NCBI GenBank assembly: GCA_030062745.1
Contig: CP099842.1
Coordinates: 4,030,001-4,094,000, forward strand
DNA: 64,000 nt
Reading direction: 5' to 3'
DNA from: Capitulum mitella
Lineage: Eukaryota > Arthropoda > Thecostraca > Pollicipedomorpha > Pollicipedidae
The notes under the pieces are model-generated. The model did no database searches. It saw only the letters and a list, made by a program, of their open reading frames with translations, and was not told where the DNA came from. The translations under genes and the position numbers were made by a program. Of this stretch, positions 12,791 through 25,149 are shown piece by piece (the first letter of the stretch is position 1; each line of letters begins with the position of its first letter).

Positions 12791-13611
12791 TTAAACTGAG
12801 ACCCTGGTTTTATCCTCTGGACGCTCGTAGATTTCGGGTTAAAGCCTAAACTTTCGCGAGGATTATGAGTATCTTCTTTGTTTTCGCCTCGCGGAGCCCA
12901 GCGGTCGTGCGTCGCTCTTCCAGGCGAATCGTGGACACGGCGGTAGACATCCCACTCCCAGCTGTAGCATAGCAACGGCAACTGCATGATCCCTCCTCGT
13001 GAGTGCTGCAGAACGAGCGTCGGCTATCCAAGGCAAGCCAGAGCACCAGATGGAAGTAGACCGAGCAGTTGTTCTGAAACATGGGACGTAGCCTGGCGTG
13101 TTGAACGCGCTGGGTCGCGGTCGTGGTCGGGCGTTTAGTAGCCTTTACGACTCGAAACGGCAACTGGCTTTGTGGAGTCGGCTGGCGTCGGAATATTAGC
13201 TCTGATGTCGCCGAGCGAAAACCTTACTGACGCCGAATAATTTCGTCCACAAAAGGTTGAGACCGCTGGCATTTGTGATCAACACTAACACCGCTGGTCT
13301 ATCCCGCAAAACTGCATCGTCATCTGGTCCATGTTTCATCTTCCCGCGGACCATCATCTGCGAAAAAGAAGAGGGGAAATGAACTGATAATTATACGAAA
13401 GATTACATGCCCACGGTGACAACACAAAGTTCGAAGAGAGGTGAAATTCTTGGCACAGCCTGTGAAAGAAGAGACAGTTCGGGACGAACAACAAACAGGC
13501 AAAAACCGTTTAAGTGAGCAATGAGTTAGACAAACAGATGAAGAACTTAACAGCGTCTGAAATGCGCAGTTCTGCAACATCTGGGATGCTGCTTCAGCGT
13601 CTCAGATGTTG

Positions 13612-13800
13612 CCTTAGGCACTCAGCGTATGGAGGGTTTGTTACCTTAGGCAATCAGCGTATTGTAGGGTTTGCACATAGGTTTACCTTAGGCACTCAGC
13701 GTATGGAGGGTTTGTTACCTTAGGCAATCAGCGTATTGCAGGGTTTGCATATAGGTTTACCTTAGGCACTCAGCGTACTGAAGGGCTTGTAATTCAAACC
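13612..13800. repeat. 74-bp tandem repeat with internal half-unit
   Basis: CCTTAGGCACTCAGCGTA recurs at 13612, 13686 and 13760, an exact period of 74 bp. Each unit has a second related half, CCTTAGGCAATCAGCG, so the array grew from a dimer of roughly 36-38 bp. The copies are nearly identical, so the expansion is recent. Confidence 0.85.
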
Positions 13801-13969
13801 CTGCAATGTGCTGCTGTTGTAGGACTTGACCGAAACCCCTTAAGACCAGTAAAACGGACGCGATGAGGATGGTTCAAGCTCTTGTGCAAATCGGAAGAAT
13901 GCAGCTGTGCGTACTTTTGCCTTCAAGGATTTGGAAAGAAAGTTATCGTGTTCTTAACATTTAGGCGGC

Positions 13970-14010
13970 ATCTCTCTCTCCTTCCCTCCCTCCCCCATCC
14001 CTATCTCTCT

Positions 14011-14076
<66 letters not shown>
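13970..14076. repeat. (CT)n microsatellite
   Basis: An interrupted pyrimidine start (CTCTCTCCTTCCCTCCC) leads into an unbroken CT run of more than 60 bp ending near 14076, followed by ACATATACATACATATG. The 70-codon Leu-Ser frame across it is an artefact. Confidence 0.95.
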
Positions 14077-14078
<2 letters not shown>

Positions 14079-14099
14079 ATATACATACATATGATGCAA

Positions 14100-15640
14100 G
14101 GCCTCATTTATCCTTATCATGTAAGCTGTCGATCTCTTGCCAAAGGTTTGCTCAGTACAGTTTACCTTACCTTTACACTGCGTCCTTTGAAATGATTTTC
14201 TTTTGCAATGCTACGATGTCAGTTCCTTCGCCTCACACGCATTCAAACGAGCCAAAGGTTTATCGTCGCCGAAAGCACACAAAGGTTTGCAGCGGCCTAA
14301 CTTTGCATGTGGGCAAAGTTTTTCGCCCGTTTCTGGTCGCCAGTTGGACTGGCACGGGGCTACATCGGAGGCGGCCTGCGAACATGGCGTGTTTTGGCTG
14401 GCGTCAGCAGGTCTTCCTCGGCTCCGTTCCGGGAGACGCGCTGGAATTGGGCCGTGCCCCCAGAGGGAAGATAGTTGTCATAAAATTGCAGAGGTGGCCC
14501 CATCCATTGTCAACGACTCCGGCAATCGAAGGGCTGTGAGCTATCTGCGGCCAGTAGCTGTCAGTGGACACAATAGACCTCCAATGGAGTGATCATAAAC
14601 GTCGATGCCCATAACCAAGTTCAAGGTTGTTCTGCACATTTTGATATTGGCTTTTTGAGATGTGTGCACGTTCAGACCAGTGACAACGCAAGTCGCGTTG
14701 AAATTCGTACGGAACATGCTGGTCATAGCCAAGTAGTCTAACGGTATGGTTGTAACCTGGTAAGCTTCACGGAGTTATTATTTTTTGGACCGTCTCTGGA
14801 CGAGGACAACAGTCCGAAATTTTTTAGCTCCGCAGCATTGGAGATTTATGCAGCTGTGATAGATTAATACCAATTTATTTTTAGTGCAAAACGCAGGTGC
14901 TTTTGAGTGTAGAGGTACTTTCGCGCCGTCTCATATTATATGCAGCTGGTCCCCAACAAGACTAAATGGCGAGTTGTTTATTCGTGGGCTTACAGGAATG
15001 CCACTGTTATTGAGGTGTCACGCCCCACACAAAACGCTGCACGTTCGTCGTCTGCAACCCTGGGGCAGCAGTTGTGGGACAGTGGTTATGGTCTAACTTA
15101 TAAAATCATAATAGTGGTTATGGTTATAAGGATAGGGAAGTAATGTATAAAATGGTCGGATGCGAACTTTGAGTTCCGGAGTCAAACTTCCCAACGCAAA
15201 CACGTTGAGGCTCCAAAAATGCTTCATTTTTCAAAATACTCGTCAAAACCAGTGTACCAGTGGCCCGGATGAACACATCAGTTGAGGTCACCGAAGTGGA
15301 CCTCAGCGTGGAGACCGCACGAGGATCACGACCTGCCTCGCAGGTGTCACGGCACCTTGCACTGGTGTCGCTGAATGTCGCAAAACTAAGCTGCAGTAAA
15401 ACGCACGCCTTCTAACATTTCATGCAATCGCGGCAAAACTGCTGCATTTTACAAGGTATTCCTGAGTCATCCTAAGAGCTCTTAACGTGTTGAATTTCGC
15501 GCCAAATGTGTAGTTTCTGAAAAATTACCCGCCGTATTACGCACGGAGAACTTTGAATGTCATGGAGGAAATTGCGTGCCCGTGCTGCGTTATGATGAGA
15601 ATGTTCCCGCTCCACCTCCACCGAGCGCCGGTATTATTAA
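14100..15640. other. Gene-free stretch
   Basis: No supported exon. The segment around 14725-14755 (GTCTAACGGTATGG) vaguely resembles a tRNA D-arm, but no B-box follows, so I do not call a SINE. Overlapping frames at 14192-14592 show no domain. Confidence 0.35.
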
Positions 15641-15649
15641 CTCCACTGG

Positions 15650-17460
15650 CCGGGGTGCAATGCATGCGGTGCCGGGCAGGTCTGCCGGCTGGCAGCACTG
15701 CAGCCCTGACCAAGTGGGGCTCTGCAGTCGGCGGGCGCGCGCCGTGATCCGCTACGATCCCACCGCCGTCGAAACTCACCGGCCGCATACCGCGGCCGGC
15801 GCTGCCAGCGCGCCGTGCTGTCGCGCGCGGCCAAAATACCCGCCAGCCGTGTGCCGGGCACGGGTGGCGGCGGCTGGCGCCGCGCTGGGCGGCGGCGGCC
15901 GCTCCGCTCCGATGCGGGGCCGGCCCGCACCGGGCCGCCGCCGCGCCCACGGCCGGGTGGTCGGCCAGATGAGGTGCCGTGTCGTGCCGTGCCGCCGCTG
16001 CCGCCGCCGCGTTGCCAGGCGGCGGCGCCGAGGACGTGCCGACGGCGCCGGCCGCACGTGCGCCTCGCGGCCGACGGCGGCGAATGATTCACGGCTGGCA
16101 CCGAATGAATGTCCCGCAACGCTGTCACGCCGCTGACGGGGCGGAGGCCGCAGATTAGACGCGGCGGCCAAGAATAAAGGAGTTCAACGCGGTGACGTCA
16201 TCGCTCCGAAGACAAATGGCGCCTCGCCGCCGAGTGCGCCGTCAAAGTTACCGCCGTTTTCGCCCGCTGAACTTCGCCGGGGTAAGAAGCAGTGGCACGC
16301 ACTCTGTCCGCTGGCAGCGTCTCCGTTTTTCACCTACGTTTTTAACTTACCGACAGCGTGGCTGGCGATCACAGAGACATCCTCCGCCCGTCTGCGGCGT
16401 CCGGTCCGCGACCGACCTCCCCGTCAGCCGGCCGGGGAGTAATCCGCCCGGCATCTCTTCAATGGGCCCGCCCCATTTGTTTCCGTCGTGGCGGGGCCAA
16501 TTAATGGCCGGGGTCCGCCGACCTGCGCCGGCGGGCGAATCGCCCCCTCCCGGCGCCGGCCGGTCGCCATCCGTCAGGCACGATAACGTGTCGGCGCCTC
16601 CCATTTGTCTGCCGTCCTGGAAGTGGGACTGGTTTTTAACCGGGCCGCTGGCGGCTGTCGGCCGGCCGCCGCTGGACGCGCCGCTGACCGCCCGGATGAC
16701 GGCGGAGTTGGATTACCGCGCGCCATCTCCGGGCCAGGAGATGCCCAGCTGCATGGTCCAAGTGCAAATCGAATTTCGCGAAGCAGTCCTGAAGGAACGG
16801 ATCCACAAAGGCCAAAACGCCGTGAAAACTGGCGCTAGCAAATGTTTTGATTCGTTTAAGTCGCGGAATATTTGGCTTTGGCGCCGTAAGGTTAACATTT
16901 CGTTTAGCTTCATGTAACGCGTGTCTTGTGTCCATGCTTCTTTTCCTCCTTTATAAAAGCTATCATTAACCGCAATGGCTGTGTGTCAAGGTATCCAGTT
17001 GAAACAAAGTCCGCTCTAGCGTCTCGTTCTCCGTCCTGTCGCCGTTCTTTGTTATGGCCAGGCATCTTTGTTCACTCCTGTTGTTTTTTGTGCAATCCGC
17101 GGGAGTCCCGTCGCAGCGTCTCGCTGTCTCCAGACAGCTCCGACCTGCAGTGTCGCCAGGTCAGCGCCTGGCGCGCGATCCGCGGACCGACCGGTCGATC
17201 CGCGGACCGACCGGTCGACCTGCGGACCGACCGCGGCCTCCCGCCGTCGGAGCTCGGCCGACCCCGCCCTGCCGTCCCGCCGGCGCAAAAGTTCCCGCCG
17301 CCGAGTTGTCAACCGCGCCGCATTCGGACGACTTTCCGGGCCAATTTGCATGCGCTCGACTGTTGCCGGTCGTTGCGTGGGGTCGCCGGCTCGGGGACGG
17401 GCGGGGCAGCGGGCGGGCTGCCGTCCGGGGCCGGCTGTATGGCACGGGGCCCGGACCGCC
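15650..17460. other. CpG-dense GC-rich blocks
   Basis: Two adjoining CpG-rich stretches, about 15650-16190 and 16200-17460. Open frames up to 241 codons (16192-16917) are rich in Pro/Arg/Ala/Gly and show no domain or exon structure. These could be regulatory islands of the host gene, but I see no core promoter motif here. Confidence 0.4.
17172..17232. repeat. 20-bp tandem triplet
   Basis: GATCCGCGGACCGACCGGTC and close variants occur three times in succession within the GC-rich block. Each contains the palindrome GACCGGTC or a close match. Confidence 0.75.
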
Positions 17461-17890
17461 AACGGACCGGCGGCTGACGCCTCAGAGGCCAGGCGGTCGG
17501 CGGCTGATGTGGTCAGTCGTCAGCTGACGTCTCCACGTCGTCGGCCAACGTTGATTGGCGTGTCAGCAATTGGTCGATCAGCAAAGGACATGCCAGTGTT
17601 ACATTGGCCACCAGCTGACGCGGCGGATAGTCTGCGAGCAAGCGACGCACGCCTGTTTATCAGTGAGTCGGTCACCGCCTGCCATCACAGTGGCAAGAGT
17701 GGATGAGCAGACGTCCGTCAGCAGGTAGGGTGTGTCACGCTGGACACCGACTGACGTCGCATCGGACGCGTGACCAGCAACTGATGTCGGAGTGGTTGTC
17801 TGGTGTGACAAGTGACGTCTCAAGTACAAGTACAAGTACAAGTGACGTCTCAGAGGCCTGCCATCAGCGGATGTCATGGTGACCAGGCTG
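17460..17890. repeat. Degenerate minisatellite with TGACGTC-like words, plus (AAGTAC)n
   Basis: Words such as CAGCTGACGTCTC, CTGACGCCTCAGAGGCC and GTGACGTCTCAGAGGCC recur irregularly. At 17820-17842 a short (CAAGTA)n run is flanked on both sides by GTGACGTCT. TGACGTC is the core of a CREB/ATF site, but here it comes from repeat structure. Confidence 0.5.
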
Positions 17891-17899
17891 TCGCCTAAC

Positions 17900-20215
17900 G
17901 ATGTTAGACCAGCATTGGGTACTTACCAGCAGCTGCTCAGGACTAGACTGTATGTGGCAAAACACTCGTAATGAGATGGAAGTCTTAATTGGAACCGGCT
18001 TACTCCACCGTCATGTTGGGAAACAGAAATAACAGGCATTCAGGTACTGTAGAATCGTCTAAATGCGCCGAGGAAGTGGACTTTTCGGGCCGAGTGAAGA
18101 AAATCTTAGAGATTTGTGCCCCAATTAAGCTTTCGCTGTGGTGAAATTCCCTCATCGTCAGAATTTATGACGCCATCTGTTTAGAAACATATGGGAGCGG
18201 TTGACGAACACAGTGGCCGTCCTATTTCTTTACCGGTACTTATCTAATGCGGCAGCTTGTTACGGACGTTTTGCAGGGACACGAGGATGCTCCAACGCGA
18301 GCCTTTTGACATTTTGGAGAACACAGATAATGACGGGAGAATTGTTTTGGCTCGGATGGGGAAGTGCAGCGTCCATTGACTAGGTGTTTTGTCACGTAAC
18401 GACGCTGAAAAGGCACTCCAGTTTACTGCTGGCGTTGCTGGTCGTGTTATTTCGACTATTGCCTACGTGGACCACGAAGTGCCTACGGTTCAATTTCCCT
18501 GTACGTTGATTAGTTGCGACCGCACTTACTTAACGCATTACTTAACGACCAGACCGACCAAGAATAGGACTGGTGTTCACGTCTTCCATTCAGTACAGAA
18601 GTATTTCCAGCTGTAGGTCCCATTCAATATGCTTTAAAAGATGCTTATCTTTTCTGCGCGGCAGAGCCAGCAAACCGCTGTTAATAGCTCAGTAAGTGCT
18701 CGGCCTCGAACAAGAATGGCTATTCGTAGCTTTCGCAGGAGGAAGAATACATGGTATCTTCAACCTTGCACCATGCTAAATCACATTCTCTGCTGTAAAA
18801 ACTGCATGATGACTTGGTCACATGATCACAGATCTTATCACCGTTTTTCATGACCGCTTTCCTACGGAATGATATCAAAGTTTTCTCGGCTTTTCCAAAT
18901 CGCATCCACGCGAAAACATGGCAGCATCAGAGATGCAACTCGAAGTGCACTAGTACTTGTGGCAAGGGCTTAGGCCAATTGGTCCGTACGCCGACAGCCG
19001 TTAGGCAAAACACACTTATCTCCTGAGACTTAGCATTCGCGACAGCCGCCGAGCCGATGGCGCAGGCTTGACCTGATCGGGGGCAATCCGGGCTGCGACC
19101 GAACCATTCATTGCAAATCCCAATTACGTGCAACTCGATGTTGACATTCGGCACTGATGCGGCTCTCCGCTGCATACTGATTCGACTTCGAAACAGCCGT
19201 GGCGCGCCGAGCCGGGGGGGGGGAGGTGGGGGCAGTTGCCGCGTCGCTGGGCCTCGCCGCTGCGGCATCTTGGCGCCAAATGCCAGCCGGCTTCAGTTCA
19301 CTCAGAGACGCCGAACCCTGAAAGCATGGATGCTGGACCAAACTTCAGACGGTACGGAATACCAGATACGGCTACACTGAAAACCAGGGAGAAAGAGCGT
19401 CGCGGACAGATTGTGGTGCATCGCCTGCTCGGATCGGGGCTCTGTAATGCCGGAGTAAAACTGCATCCTAGTACGGAAATGCAGACTTCCCAGTCTCGCT
19501 ATCCTCGTTTCAGTAGCGAAATCTACAGCCGGGTTTTTTATGGAGAAGGCAGCATTCATCATTGATAGCTGTCTACAAGCACTTAACATGTGGAAATGCA
19601 GCAATAACTACGGCAAAATGAACAACCCATGGCCCGTAACACATTAGTTACCCAGTGCTCGTCAGGCTGTCGATAATGGTGGGGGCTCATTCGGTGTATG
19701 GTTTGCAGACTGAAGACAGTTTTAAGGACCGGCAATTAAAAGGGATACAACGAATTGTTGCTCTCTTAAATTTCACACGACAGGATCATACGACTTATGT
19801 TGCGTAGCATCGTACGCTTCCAATGCGAATGCTTCTTTAAGTTTCATCTTACGCCAGTTTTTACCGTCATAAAATTATCAAGAAAGGAACTGAAAACGCT
19901 TGTCAAAGGTCTGCGAAGCGCCGAGTCAAAATGCTTCTTAAAGCCAGCTTTGCAAGTTTTAAGAAATGTTGGATCTTTAATTTAAACTAAAATTTAAGAA
20001 ATGTTTTGAGAAAATTTTAGCTCCAATCATCCATGGCAATTCAAATGAATATGGTGGCATTTGGCATTTGCTGATCTCCAGCTTTCCGGGAGTAAACAGG
20101 ATGTATCGCCACAAAAGCTGGTGGAACGTCCAACAGAAGAATAAACTACGACTGCCATATTCAAGCTAGTCGAAAACCAAGAGCAGACATCCATATCGTG
20201 CACCAAAGAGGACCG
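17900..20215. other. Gene-free stretch
   Basis: No domain, splice-bounded exon, tRNA or transposon terminus is recognised. A run of ten G occurs near 19206-19215. Remaining open frames are short. Confidence 0.4.
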
Positions 20216-20222
20216 TAGGAGT

Positions 20223-20335
20223 ATCCAGAAAAGTGCCTGTGTAGGGGGGGGGGAGGCAGAGATGTTTTTCCCATGAAGCCAATGTTAAGTTCTCAAAACG
20301 TGGGAGCTATGGCCATCCCACGGTCGTATACGATA
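20223..20335. mobile_element. Short G-rich interspersed repeat, second copy
   Basis: It shares ordered words with 508-633: GTAGGAGTATCCAGAA, a run of ten G followed by AGGCAGA, GTTTTTCCC, CCAATGTTAAGTT and a GTGGGA arm. It starts ACCGTAGGAG and ends near CCCACGGTCG, so short inverted ends (ACCGT/ACGGT) are possible. Diverged non-autonomous element. Confidence 0.4.
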
Positions 20336-21033
20336 TTGGGCCAACACACCAGTACACAGCTCCAGGTCCAGCAAGTTCCGTTAAAAGGAACTGGCACCTG
20401 CGTACCAGATCATGCTGCAATGCTGTTGGTAAAATCCCAGAGAAATCCGGATTGAGATCAAACAAATAGTGGCAAACATATGAAACAAACAGATGGAAAA
20501 GGAAAACAACCCGAGGTATGCATTTGTGTTGATACGTTAGGACGCGTGACAAGAACGTCTCGATCCATAAACCGTTTTAATTCCGAATATCGGCGTTAGT
20601 GGCACCACATGTAGCTCAATAACGTCTTGTCATTAACTCGTCAATGCATCGATACATCTAGACCTTCATTGTTTAATATGTTCGTGGTTTCCTATGTAAA
20701 ACAGATATGGCCTTCGTGCATTTGGGAACAACTTTGAATAGACCAGCATTTTATTCCATTAAGTTTCGGCATCCCGGAATTCAAACGTGTGGGATGACGG
20801 GATAAATGATAAAAAATTCCAGGATTCACAAACTAGATCTTAAGCGTCTAGTAGGTCATAGGAAGTAGGCCGAGTAAGTCGCTGCGGTTAGTTAGGCTCC
20901 ATCTGGTGTTTAACTCTATTTTCCTTTGTCTTTATAAATGCTTGAACAAACCATTTCGGAGGTTCTACTGTTGGCGTCGTTGAGTGTTACCCGCATGACA
21001 ATGCTTCTTTTAATATCATCCACTTCTCACGGT

Positions 21034-21320
21034 GGGGGCGACGTGGTGTGGCGGTTATCGTGCTCGCCTCAGTCACTTCCCGGTTCGAGCCCGGGTAACA
21101 GCGACATTGCGCCGTCCCTCTCGACAACCGTGAGGGCTGTCCCTCGCGACAACCATGAGGGCTGTCCCTCGCGACAACCGTGAGGGCTGTCCCTCGCGAC
21201 AACCATGAGGGCTGTCCCTCGCGACAACCGTGAGAGGCCGTCCCTCGCCACGGGCGTGAGAGGTTGCGACGCGAAATGACCGTGGCAGTCAAGGGCGTCG
21301 TTAAATAACCCAGTAGCCAA
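21034..21320 (+). mobile_element. tRNA-derived SINE with perfect 14-bp target-site duplication
   Basis: The element is bounded by identical copies of CCACTTCTCACGGT at 21020-21033 and 21321-21334. Its head is tRNA-like: an A-box-like TGGTGTGGCGG and a good B-box GGTTCGAGCCC near 21081-21091, i.e. an internal RNA polymerase III promoter. The 3' tail reads GTCGTTAAATAACCCAGTAG. SINEs are non-autonomous and are copied by a partner LINE. The intact duplication shows a real and fairly young insertion. The middle is occupied by a 25-bp tandem repeat, which is unusual for a SINE body. Confidence 0.85.
21114..21267. repeat. 25-bp minisatellite inside the SINE
   Basis: Five to six units of GACAACCGTGAGGGCTGTCC plus CTCGC, alternating ACCGTGAGG and ACCATGAGG, with the last unit diverged. 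Each unit can pair CCCTC with GAGGG, so RNA from this element would have a string of small hairpins. The array ends inside the element, before the SINE tail. Confidence 0.85.
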
Positions 21321-21334
21321 CCACTTCTCACGGT

Positions 21335-22350
21335 TCACAATGTTTACCATGTTTCGGTCTTAATTTTATTCCGATCAGCTTGGGCTGATCATTGCCTTGA
21401 CTATGTTTGCATTTACGACATCAACAGATGATCTGAGACCTAGATTTTTGACCTTGCTAGAGTGACAAAAGCTGCACGAATAAGATATTCGCTCATAATG
21501 ACTTTGCTGGCCTTACAAACTTCTAGTCAAGGTGAAATGTAGTTTATAGCATGTTCGTAGTCTCTTCTTCATTGAAAATGATCCTCAGTACTGCGCTTTG
21601 GTTATTGTATTTGATCGCCAACTTTACGCGGCCGTGAAGGATGCTTTCTCTGTAGCAAAGAAAGAAAAACCATTCATTCTGAAAGCTAACGAACAATCCG
21701 GCGTCAATATTTGTTTTGTCTGTGTTGTCTTACTAAGCCTTGAAATCACTGACAGATTTTCACGTCCTCCGGAGACGGAGAGCCGGAAACACCGGTCACC
21801 GGAACACATCTGGAGGAGTTCCCGGATGCGACAGGATGGTTGGTCTCAGTATTCCGACGACGCAGAACAGTCCTTCCCTTGGCGAGCCCGCCGCCCTCTG
21901 GCCCGGCAAGAACGATTCTGCTGCGGAAATCAGTTACGGCGCGCTTGGAGATGACTTCACAATTATCGCATCGGAGAATTTCTGATAGCGGGAATAACTG
22001 GAACGTCAAGACGTTCCAAGAGCAGATCAGATCCCGCGAACTATTTCCTGAGATTAATTGCGTGAGAGCCAGTATTGTATTATTAAATATTCTAACGCGT
22101 TGACTCCATGACGTATTCAGTTTCACGGCCTCCTTTATCGGCGACATTTATCCCATACCAAACCTTAACTTGGCTTGACTTAGTGGACGGCCGTTAAGTG
22201 CTAGAATATGTAGCAGTGTAAATGATAATTTATGCAATGCCTGGCGAATGAAGACGCAATCCTGCAACATTTTCGCTGATATGCATTGTTTTAATTACTG
22301 GCCATTTTCGGTGCTATTTTTATATTGCGAATTGGACTAAACAGATCGCA
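21335..22350. other. Gene-free stretch
   Basis: A 118-codon plus frame at 21598-21954 and an overlapping 133-codon minus frame have no recognisable domain and no convincing splice sites. Nothing else is supported. Confidence 0.35.
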
Positions 22351-22358
22351 TGAGCCAC

Positions 22359-22460
22359 CGTGGTCGGCAGCTCATGTGGTAACAGCTCTGGTCTCTGTCC
22401 TGGTCGTATCTTGGCCAAGGTGATTTTGGTCGCCCCAGCGCTCAGTCTGAATGTAAAATA
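22359..22460 (+). mobile_element. tRNA-like SINE head, partial
   Basis: GTGGTCGGCAGCTCATGTGG followed by TCTGGTCTCTGTCCTGG closely parallels the SINE head at 55505 (GTGGTCGGTAGCTCAGTTGA ... TCTGGTCTCCCCGTCCTGG). The B-box is degraded. Probably an old member of the same family. Confidence 0.5.
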
Positions 22461-22540
22461 ACGTGTTGGGATTTTTTCCTTTGGTGCCCCTTAGAATGGG
22501 CATTTCATACATGCAGACGTGACGTTTTAGCGTTTTGCTT

Positions 22541-22592
22541 TGACGTTATATGAAGTTATATGACGCTCTTTATATGACGTTATATGACGCTC
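22541..22592. repeat. Short ATATGACG tandem repeat
   Basis: GACGTTATATGACGCTC-type words occur twice in a row with a diverged third. It is a local slippage product with no other feature. Confidence 0.6.
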
Positions 22593-23249
22593 TTGCTGCC
22601 ATTTCCACAACATTTCACTTCTTTAAGATGGGATCTCTTTTATAAAACTCTTTGATATCCCATTGCATGACGCTCCCTCGCTCGCACGTTAAATGAACGC
22701 ATCCTCACAAAGGTAAACTTGCAACGCCATTTACGCATATCGCAGAAGCTCTTCCGCCGGTTTCCACGTGGCGAGGATCGGAGTCTCATGTCTATCTTAG
22801 TGCACCCTTATCTTCCCCGTTAGCTGATTTTTCGTCAGGTTTTATCCACGTTTACGAGTTTGGACAACACAAAATGACCACGAAAAGGTGTGTAGCATAA
22901 AGGCAACTGGCCACCAGGGAGCGGAAATCTTTTCCTATCGCTAAAAAGATGGGAACGCGTGCCCCGCGCTCTGCAGCGGAACCACGCACACAGCCGCATA
23001 CCCACAGGCGCAGTGTCGGCGTAGGCATACAGACAAGCGCGCCGCCAAGCCCTCCCTTCTCACGTGTAGTTTTACGTTTACTCGTCCAGCCATGCGGGCG
23101 GGCGGGCACAGTCGGCGCCGGAGGGCACGGGGCCAGGGGATCAATACGGCCCGCAGACTCCCCTCAGTCCCACTGACTGGCGACGAGATGGATTAGCCTC
23201 TCAATAGAGACGTCATAATGCGAGATTATGCGACACGTGTTGTGCGCCG

Positions 23250-24440
23250 GGCGGAAAGCCCCGGCGGCGCGGCCGGTTTTTATTTGACGGTCGGCCGGTC
23301 GGTGTTTGTTTGGACGGGGCCGCGGCGTGGCGCACGTCCGCGCCGCGCCGCGGGACAATCGTGCCCCGAGTGGCTCCGTCGAAAGCCCGCCGAGAATAAA
23401 CCTGTCAACCGGCGCCGCGGCACGCTAATGCCCCCATTTCCACACCGTCCGGGGCTCATGGCGCGGTCTGTCGCGCGGCCCGAGACAAGGCCGGGATCGT
23501 GTTGGAACGGGAGTCATTCGCCCCCCTGCATGAGATCTTTTGGTCCTTTAAACATTGGTTTACGCCGATCTGCACTTTCCAAATAAACATAATAATAGTA
23601 TGCGTTGGGCCAAAGGATGAGAACTATTTAATGCTCCCTAAAACCCAAGACCGATATAGCACTTCGACGGCAAGCATAAACACTCGCTCCGAACTGGACG
23701 GAGTTCGACATGTTAAATTCAGCGTCGGGCTCACAACGTCGCTGGAGAAACCGAGCACATATTTCCCAAGCGCGATGAACCATTGGCCCCGCTGCCATCC
23801 GACCTCCACCAGGACGGGTCCCGACTGCGGTGGCGCCCTATCTCGGCGCGTACCCGCCGCAGCCGGTCTCCATCGCGGCAGGCGGTTGGTGTCGGCCGAG
23901 ACTGGTTACGTCGCTGCGTGCACGGCCGCCGGCCGCCGCCGGCCCGGCGTCCTTGCGGGCGTGGCGCTGCGAGCCGCCATCGGACCGCCGCCGCCGCCGC
24001 TGCCGCCGCCGGCGCACGCGGGCTCGACGCAGGCCTGCCGCAATCATTCACTGGATCTCGCGCTGTCGGCGCGCCCGGGGCGGACGGCGCGTGCACGGCG
24101 GCGGCCGCGGCCGAGTCCGCCGGCGCCGCTCACAATCGATGCGCGGCGTCGTTGTCGCCGCGGTGACGTCACCGCTCGGCCGGATGGCACTCTCGCGGCC
24201 GCCGCTCTCCGGAAACATAACTGGCGCCCATATTGATTCGACGCCGCGGCCGCGGCGACTGCTGCCCTGCTCGGCCGCTACCTCTTAATCCTCGCGGTGT
24301 GGGCGGGCAGCAGGTCAGCCTTTCGCCGCGTTCGGTCAAAGGACGCTCGAGCGCCGCCGAGCATGAGAAGGAGGCCTCTGCCGCACGGCAGACTCAGCGA
24401 CTGACGCGGCGACGGCCGGCCTAATGCTGTTTTCCAAGCC
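23250..24440. other. CpG-dense GC-rich block upstream of a candidate core promoter
   Basis: About 1.2 kb of very CpG-rich sequence ends immediately before the TATA/initiator pair at 24460-24489. The 245-codon frame 23499-24236 through it has Arg/Ala/Pro-rich composition and no domain, so I do not call it a gene. Position next to a good core promoter makes a promoter island plausible. Confidence 0.4.
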
Positions 24441-24459
24441 GCCGCGGTGAAAGGCATTT

Positions 24460-24489
24460 TATAAGCGGCTGAGGACTTCTGTTGTCAGT
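24460..24489 (+). promoter_or_regulatory. Candidate core promoter: TATA box plus arthropod-type initiator
   Basis: TATAAG at 24460-24465 is followed by TTGTCAGTGG, whose TCAGT (24485-24489) matches the arthropod initiator. If the A at 24487 is +1, the TATA box starts at -27, within the canonical spacing. A CpG-rich block lies just upstream and no downstream promoter element is evident. It lies about 2.9 kb upstream of the Ig exon. Whether it starts that gene, an unannotated transcript or nothing cannot be told without RNA data. Confidence 0.35.
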
Positions 24490-25149
24490 GGAGAAGGTAT
24501 TTGTTGAAGTTACGAGGGATGTCTAGTTGAAGCAAACGAAAGCAAGCAATGTCGCGTAGGCAGCATATCAGTTTTGTCCGTGGTCCATGGGCCATGGCAA
24601 GATATTCAAAATTTACAGCCAGTCAAGTGCCAGCTAGAAAGGTCATGTTTCACAGCAGCTTTTGAGGAAACTCTTCTCAAGCGCTAGTTCTAAGAATGCC
24701 TTAGTTTGGTTTCCAACTATACTGCCAGCTTACTTGACAATCATGTACCAAGTCCAGGATGTTTCGAAGGGAACTGGATTTTTAACTCGGACCAAAATAT
24801 ATTCCCTGCTCGACTCAGCAATGTTTGATCTGAATGTGATCGTCACAAATCGCATTGTAAGTCATATGGTCTAAACCAGGGGGGGGGGGAATTACCCACT
24901 TGCGCGCTCTAACTGCCCAGTCATCACATCCGTCACAGCGGACTACACAGCTCACATTCGGAGCAACTGGCGAAAATCTCAACGCGGCGCACGTCGACCG
25001 GGCCTAATCCCGTCAAGACGACCAAGCACATTAAAAAATGGGATGTCCAATTGTCATTCATGTGCTAATTCATTAAACGGCATAGTTTAGCAATAACATG
25101 CATCGTATGTGTAATTCCTACGTCATACGCAACGATCAGAAACGTGTTC

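Noticed and set aside
14700-14760. tRNA-like D-arm words
   Set aside because: No B-box or anticodon arm pairing follows.
16192-17706. Several overlapping frames of 157-241 codons
   Set aside because: All lie in CpG-dense DNA with few stop codons; no domain, no splice-bounded exon.
23499-24236. Plus-strand open frame of 245 codons
   Set aside because: Arg/Ala/Pro-rich translation of a CpG-dense block, with competing frames on both strands and no domain.
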